Below, one piece after another: positions 4,937-7,955 of a stretch of 7,955 nucleotides of DNA. This DNA comes from Tissierellia bacterium (GTDB taxonomy: Bacteria; Bacillota; Clostridia; Tissierellales; Dethiosulfatibacteraceae): contig SKID01000161.1 in NCBI GenBank assembly GCA_007116605.1, forward strand, positions 1-7,955, written 5' to 3'. The position numbers and the translations under genes were made by a program. The notes beneath the pieces were generated by a model. It made no database searches. It was not told the DNA's origin and saw only the letters and a list, made by a program, of their open reading frames with translations. Positions within the stretch are counted from its first letter, which is position 1. Each line of letters opens with the position of its first letter.

Positions 4937-5890
4937 GTGAGTAGTAAAGTGTATAGTTTACAAGAAGCAGTGGCGAAATTTGTAGAAGATGGGGATCAAT
5001 TGGCTATGGGAGGTTTTACAACAAACCGAAAACCTTATGCCGTTGTATCAGAAATACTCAGACAAGGCAAGACAGACTTCATCGGACAGCCAGGTCCTGG
5101 AGGTGGAGACTGGGATATGTTAATTGGAGAAGGTAGAGTAAAAGCTTATATTAATTGTTATACTGCGAACTCCGGAGTAACAAATGTTTCAAGAAGATTT
5201 AGAGATGCCATTGAAAAAGGGAAAATGTTATTCGAAGATTATTCTCAAGATGTAGCAATGCTAATGCTTCATGCTTCATCTCTAGGATTTCCTTTCTTTC
5301 CAGTAAGACTAATGATAGGTACAGACTTAGTCAATAAGTGGGGCATTAGTAGAGAAGTTAGAGAGACCATTGATAAATTGCCCAATGAAAAATTTGTGTA
5401 TATGGACAACCCATTTAATCCTGGTGAAAAATTAGTAGCCGTTCCAACGCCTAAAATAGATTTAGCCATTATACATGCTCAAAAAGCTTCGCCTGATGGA
5501 ACTGTTTCCATTGAGGGGAATGAATTTCATGATGTGGATATTGCCATAGCCGCAAAAAAAGTAATTGTTTCTTGCGAAGAGTTAGTTAGTAACGAAGTGA
5601 TTAGAAGAGATCCTAATGTATTATCTATTCCATCAATGTGTGTTGATGCCGTTGTGCATGCACCTTATGGTGCTCACCCATCACAATGTTACAACTATTA
5701 TGATTATGACAATCCATTTCTTAAAGTCTACGATCAAGCGAGTAAAACAGATGAAGACTTTGATGCATTTGTCAAAGAATGGGTTTATGAAACGGGAAGT
5801 CATGAAGCTTATTTGGATAAATTAGGAGCAACTAGACTAATCAATTTAAAAGTGGTACCAGGATTAGGCTATGCTCAATGTAAAGCTTAG
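4937..5890 (+). CDS. gctA: Glutaconate CoA-transferase subunit A
   Basis: This is the 317-residue alpha subunit of the CoA-transferase (EC 2.8.3.12) that activates (R)-2-hydroxyglutarate with CoA from acetyl-CoA or glutaconyl-CoA; it works in the cytoplasm with GctB. Family features include the N-terminal MGGFTTNRKPYA region (24-35), the glycine-rich GPGGGDWD (53-60), YINCYTANSGVTNVSRRFR (71-89) and a C-terminal stretch rich in Tyr and Asp. The length matches known GctA (about 320 residues). The start is GTG 4937, 6 nt after AAGGAGG (4924-4930); no better start lies nearby. The gap to gcdB is 37 bp without a terminator-like hairpin, so co-transcription is likely. The catalytic glutamate is on GctB, not here. 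Confidence 0.93.
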   Translation: MSSKVYSLQEAVAKFVEDGDQLAMGGFTTNRKPYAVVSEILRQGKTDFIGQPGPGGGDWDMLIGEGRVKAYINCYTANSGVTNVSRRFRDAIEKGKMLFEDYSQDVAMLMLHASSLGFPFFPVRLMIGTDLVNKWGISREVRETIDKLPNEKFVYMDNPFNPGEKLVAVPTPKIDLAIIHAQKASPDGTVSIEGNEFHDVDIAIAAKKVIVSCEELVSNEVIRRDPNVLSIPSMCVDAVVHAPYGAHPSQCYNYYDYDNPFLKVYDQASKTDEDFDAFVKEWVYETGSHEAYLDKLGATRLINLKVVPGLGYAQCKA

Positions 5891-5894
5891 GAGG
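5889..5894 (+). promoter_or_regulatory. gctB ribosome binding site overlapping the gctA stop
   Basis: AGGAGG shares its first two bases with the TAG stop of gctA (5888-5890) and ends 6 nt before ATG 5901. This fixes the gctB start and suggests that ribosomes finishing gctA re-initiate on gctB, keeping the two subunits in balance. Confidence 0.75.
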
Positions 5895-5900
5895 GAAAAA

Positions 5901-6722
5901 ATGTCAGATTACACAAATTACACAAAACAAGAAATGCAAGCGGTAACCATTGGAAGACAAATTAAAGATGGTCAAGTAGTCATTGTAGGAACGGGTTTGC
6001 CACTTATTGGAGCAGCCTTAGCTAAAAGTGTATATGCACCAGGTTGCAACTTAATCGTAGAAAGTGGATTGATGGATTGTGCACCGATAGAAGTACCTCG
6101 AAGTGTAGGGGATTGTCGTTTTATGGCACACTGTGGATCTCAATGGACAAACACTAGATTCGTAGGTTTTGAAGCTAACGAATGGTTGCATGATTCCAAT
6201 CGATTGATTGCTTTCATTGGAGGTGCTCAAATTGATCCTTATGGCAATGTGAACTCCACCTGCATTGGAGATTACCACAACCCTAAAACACGTTTTACTG
6301 GGAGTGGTGGCGCTAATGGTATCGCAACTTTCTCTAACACAATCATTATGATGCAGCATCAGAAACGACGATTTATTGAAAAAATAGACTATTTAACAAG
6401 CCCAGGATGGATGGATGGACCAGGTGGTAGAGAAAGAGCGGGACTTCCTGGAAACAGGGGACCACAGATGGTTGTAACCGATTTGGGAGTTATGAAATTT
6501 GATGAAGAGACGAAAAGAATGTATCTAGCAGGATACTATCCATTCTCTTCAGTGGAAGAAATCGTAGAAAGTACTGGTTTTGAAATAGATGTTACTAAAG
6601 CGGTAGAACTGGAAGCACCAACACCTGAAGTGATAAAGCTGATTCGTGAAGTAATCGATCCAGGTCAAGCATTTATTAAAGTTCCAAAGCCAAACAAGGA
6701 AGCGATCCAAATTACTGCATAG
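5901..6722 (+). CDS. gctB: Glutaconate CoA-transferase subunit B (catalytic glutamate)
   Basis: The 273-residue beta subunit pairs with GctA. E54 in LIVESGLMD stands at the same number as the catalytic glutamate E54 of Acidaminococcus GctB, which forms the covalent glutamyl-CoA thioester. Other family features are TGLPLIGAALAKSVYAPG (31-48), IGGAQIDPYGNVN (106-118) and the glycine-rich GSGGANGIATFSN (134-146), probably part of the oxyanion and CoA site. The frame is open upstream to an ATG at 5871, but that start would overlap gctA by 20 nt and lacks a good ribosome binding site. ATG 5901 follows AGGAGG and gives the expected length (about 266-273 residues). The gap to gctA is 10 bp and to gcdA 26 bp. 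Confidence 0.94.
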   Translation: MSDYTNYTKQEMQAVTIGRQIKDGQVVIVGTGLPLIGAALAKSVYAPGCNLIVESGLMDCAPIEVPRSVGDCRFMAHCGSQWTNTRFVGFEANEWLHDSNRLIAFIGGAQIDPYGNVNSTCIGDYHNPKTRFTGSGGANGIATFSNTIIMMQHQKRRFIEKIDYLTSPGWMDGPGGRERAGLPGNRGPQMVVTDLGVMKFDEETKRMYLAGYYPFSSVEEIVESTGFEIDVTKAVELEAPTPEVIKLIREVIDPGQAFIKVPKPNKEAIQITA

Positions 6723-6736
6723 TAATAAAGGTCAAA

Positions 6737-6742
6737 AGGAGG
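6737..6742 (+). promoter_or_regulatory. gcdA ribosome binding site supporting a GTG start
   Basis: AGGAGG ends 6 nt before GTG 6749-6751. The first in-frame ATG is five codons further on (6764) with no site of its own, so GTG is the likely start. Confidence 0.7.
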
Positions 6743-6748
6743 TATATT

Positions 6749-7955
6749 GTGGCTGAATATTCAATGCCCAATTATTTTAAAAACATGCCGATTATAGGCA
6801 AACCCTTACAAAAGAAGAACGATGAAAACATTGAAAAAATTCAACAAATTGAAGAAGAGATTGCATCATTAATAGCCAAAGTACATGCAGAAGGAAGACC
6901 TGATGAATCACTAAATCAAGCGGGTCAAATGACTGCTCTTCAGAGAATAGAAGCCTTAGTGGATGTAAACACATGGTGTCCATTAAATAGCTTATATAAT
7001 CCTGAAGATAATGAAAACGGTTCTACAGGTATTATTAAAGGTTTAGGTAGAATTAATGGAAGATGGGCTGTGATTGTAGCATCAGATAATAAAAAACTAG
7101 CAGGTGCATGGGTTCCAGGACAGTCAGAAAATCTGATTCGTGCATCAGACACAGCAAAAATTTTGAGAATTCCATTAGTCTATGTTTTAAATTGCAGTGG
7201 TGTAAAATTTGATGAACAAGAAAAAGTTTATCCCAACAGACGTGGTGGAGGAACACCTTTCTTTAGAAATGCTGAGTTACAGCAATTAGGAATCCCTGTG
7301 ATTGTTGGTATTTATGGGACAAATCCTGCTGGTGGTGGGTATCATAGCATTAGTCCTACGATTTTAATTGCTCACAAAGATGCTAATATGGCAGTAGGAG
7401 GAGCAGGCATACTCGGAGGTATGAATCCAAAAGGATTTATTGATATGGAGGGAGCTGAGCAGATAGCGGACATGGTCAATACTTCAGGAAAGCAAGATCC
7501 TCCAGGGTCAGTCTCTGTTCATTTTAACGAAACTGGTTTTTTTCGAGAAGTGTATGCAGAAGAACAAGGAGTTCTAGAAGGAATAAAAAAATATATAGAC
7601 GCTTTACCTGCCTATAATTTAGAGTTCTTTAGAGTAGATGAGCCAAAAGCACCGGCCTTTAATGCAGAGGACTTATATAGCATCGTACCATCTAATCAAA
7701 AAAGACCTTATGATATTTATGATGTTATAGCACGAATCTTTGATAATAGCGAGTTCCAAGAGTACAAAAAAGGTTATGGTCCAGAAATGGTCACAGGTCT
7801 AGCAAAAATAGATGGTTTATTAGTAGGTGTTGTGGCAAATGTACAAGGAATATTCATGAAGTACCCAGAGTATTTAGAAAATGGCATTGGCGTGGGTGGA
7901 AAACTGTATCGCCAAGGGCTCATTAAAATGAATGAGTTTGTCACATTATGTAGCA
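6749..7955 (+). CDS. gcdA: Glutaconyl-CoA decarboxylase alpha subunit, carboxyltransferase (5' part, cut by window end)
   Basis: The frame is open for 402 codons and runs off the right edge; the full protein should be about 585-590 residues. GcdA moves the carboxyl group from glutaconyl-CoA to the biotin of GcdC, yielding crotonyl-CoA, on the cytoplasmic face of the membrane complex. It belongs to the acyl-CoA carboxyltransferase family (two crotonase-like halves). Visible features are an N-terminal helical arm (1-60), AGAWVPGQSENLIRASDTAK (118-137), GGGTPFFRNAELQQLGIPV (167-185), NPAGGGYHSISP (192-203), GGAGILGGMNPKG (217-229) and the start of the second half, RPYDIYDVIARIFD (319-332) with MVTGLAKIDG (347-356). 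The specific name, not merely a propionyl- or methylcrotonyl-CoA carboxylase subunit, is supported by the N-terminal arm and the gct/gcd context. In Acidaminococcus, gcdA also follows gctB directly. Confidence 0.94.
   Translation, partial: MAEYSMPNYFKNMPIIGKPLQKKNDENIEKIQQIEEEIASLIAKVHAEGRPDESLNQAGQMTALQRIEALVDVNTWCPLNSLYNPEDNENGSTGIIKGLGRINGRWAVIVASDNKKLAGAWVPGQSENLIRASDTAKILRIPLVYVLNCSGVKFDEQEKVYPNRRGGGTPFFRNAELQQLGIPVIVGIYGTNPAGGGYHSISPTILIAHKDANMAVGGAGILGGMNPKGFIDMEGAEQIADMVNTSGKQDPPGSVSVHFNETGFFREVYAEEQGVLEGIKKYIDALPAYNLEFFRVDEPKAPAFNAEDLYSIVPSNQKRPYDIYDVIARIFDNSEFQEYKKGYGPEMVTGLAKIDGLLVGVVANVQGIFMKYPEYLENGIGVGGKLYRQGLIKMNEFVTLCS

Noticed and set aside
5871..5900. ATG 5871 as start of gctB
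   Set aside because: It would overlap gctA by 20 nt without a good site upstream, and would move the catalytic glutamate from 54 to 64. ATG 5901 follows AGGAGG and fits the known length.

Overview
The window is AT-rich, gene-dense and uses strong AGGAGG-type ribosome binding sites with ATG and GTG starts. Together with a sodium-pumping glutaconyl-CoA decarboxylase and a glutaconate CoA-transferase, this points to a strictly anaerobic, amino-acid-fermenting Firmicute (Clostridia or Negativicutes type) that ferments glutamate by the hydroxyglutarate pathway. The sequence alone does not give a genus.

Left part (1-2471): the window opens in the last 46 codons of an unidentified membrane protein, followed by a 15-bp hairpin that looks like its terminator. 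About 290 bp without a gene follow, with two further inverted-repeat structures and a probable promoter. Next come a COG1032-type radical SAM protein (432-1574, +) and a metallo-beta-lactamase-fold hydrolase (1581-2471, -). These two converge with only 6 bp between their stop codons.

Middle (2472-3007): a 536-bp gene-free region lies between the divergent hydrolase gene and the decarboxylase operon. It holds a likely promoter for the hydrolase (minus strand), an extra promoter-like element with an internal dyad, and a good extended -10 promoter for the operon. A cre-like site lies just past the expected transcription start. The leader of roughly 180 nt carries a hairpin, a 17-bp palindrome with a second degenerate copy 73 bp downstream, and four ATGCA motifs at 34-39 bp spacing. 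This is the least explained part of the window.

Right part (3008-7955): six genes on the + strand with gaps of 10-37 bp and no visible internal terminators: gcdD, gcdC, gcdB, gctA, gctB and gcdA (cut by the window end). GctAB moves CoA from acetyl-CoA (or glutaconyl-CoA) onto (R)-2-hydroxyglutarate. A dehydratase (HgdABC, not seen here and possibly beyond the right edge) would then make glutaconyl-CoA. GcdABCD decarboxylates this to crotonyl-CoA while pumping Na+ outward: GcdA is the carboxyltransferase, GcdC the biotin carrier, GcdB the membrane decarboxylase and Na+ channel, and GcdD the small membrane anchor. Key residues are present: the biotin lysine K105 in GcdC, D151/Y177/N321/G325/S330 in GcdB, and the CoA-accepting glutamate E54 in GctB. 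The biochemistry is known. What may be new is the compact gene order and the repeat-rich control region in front of it.
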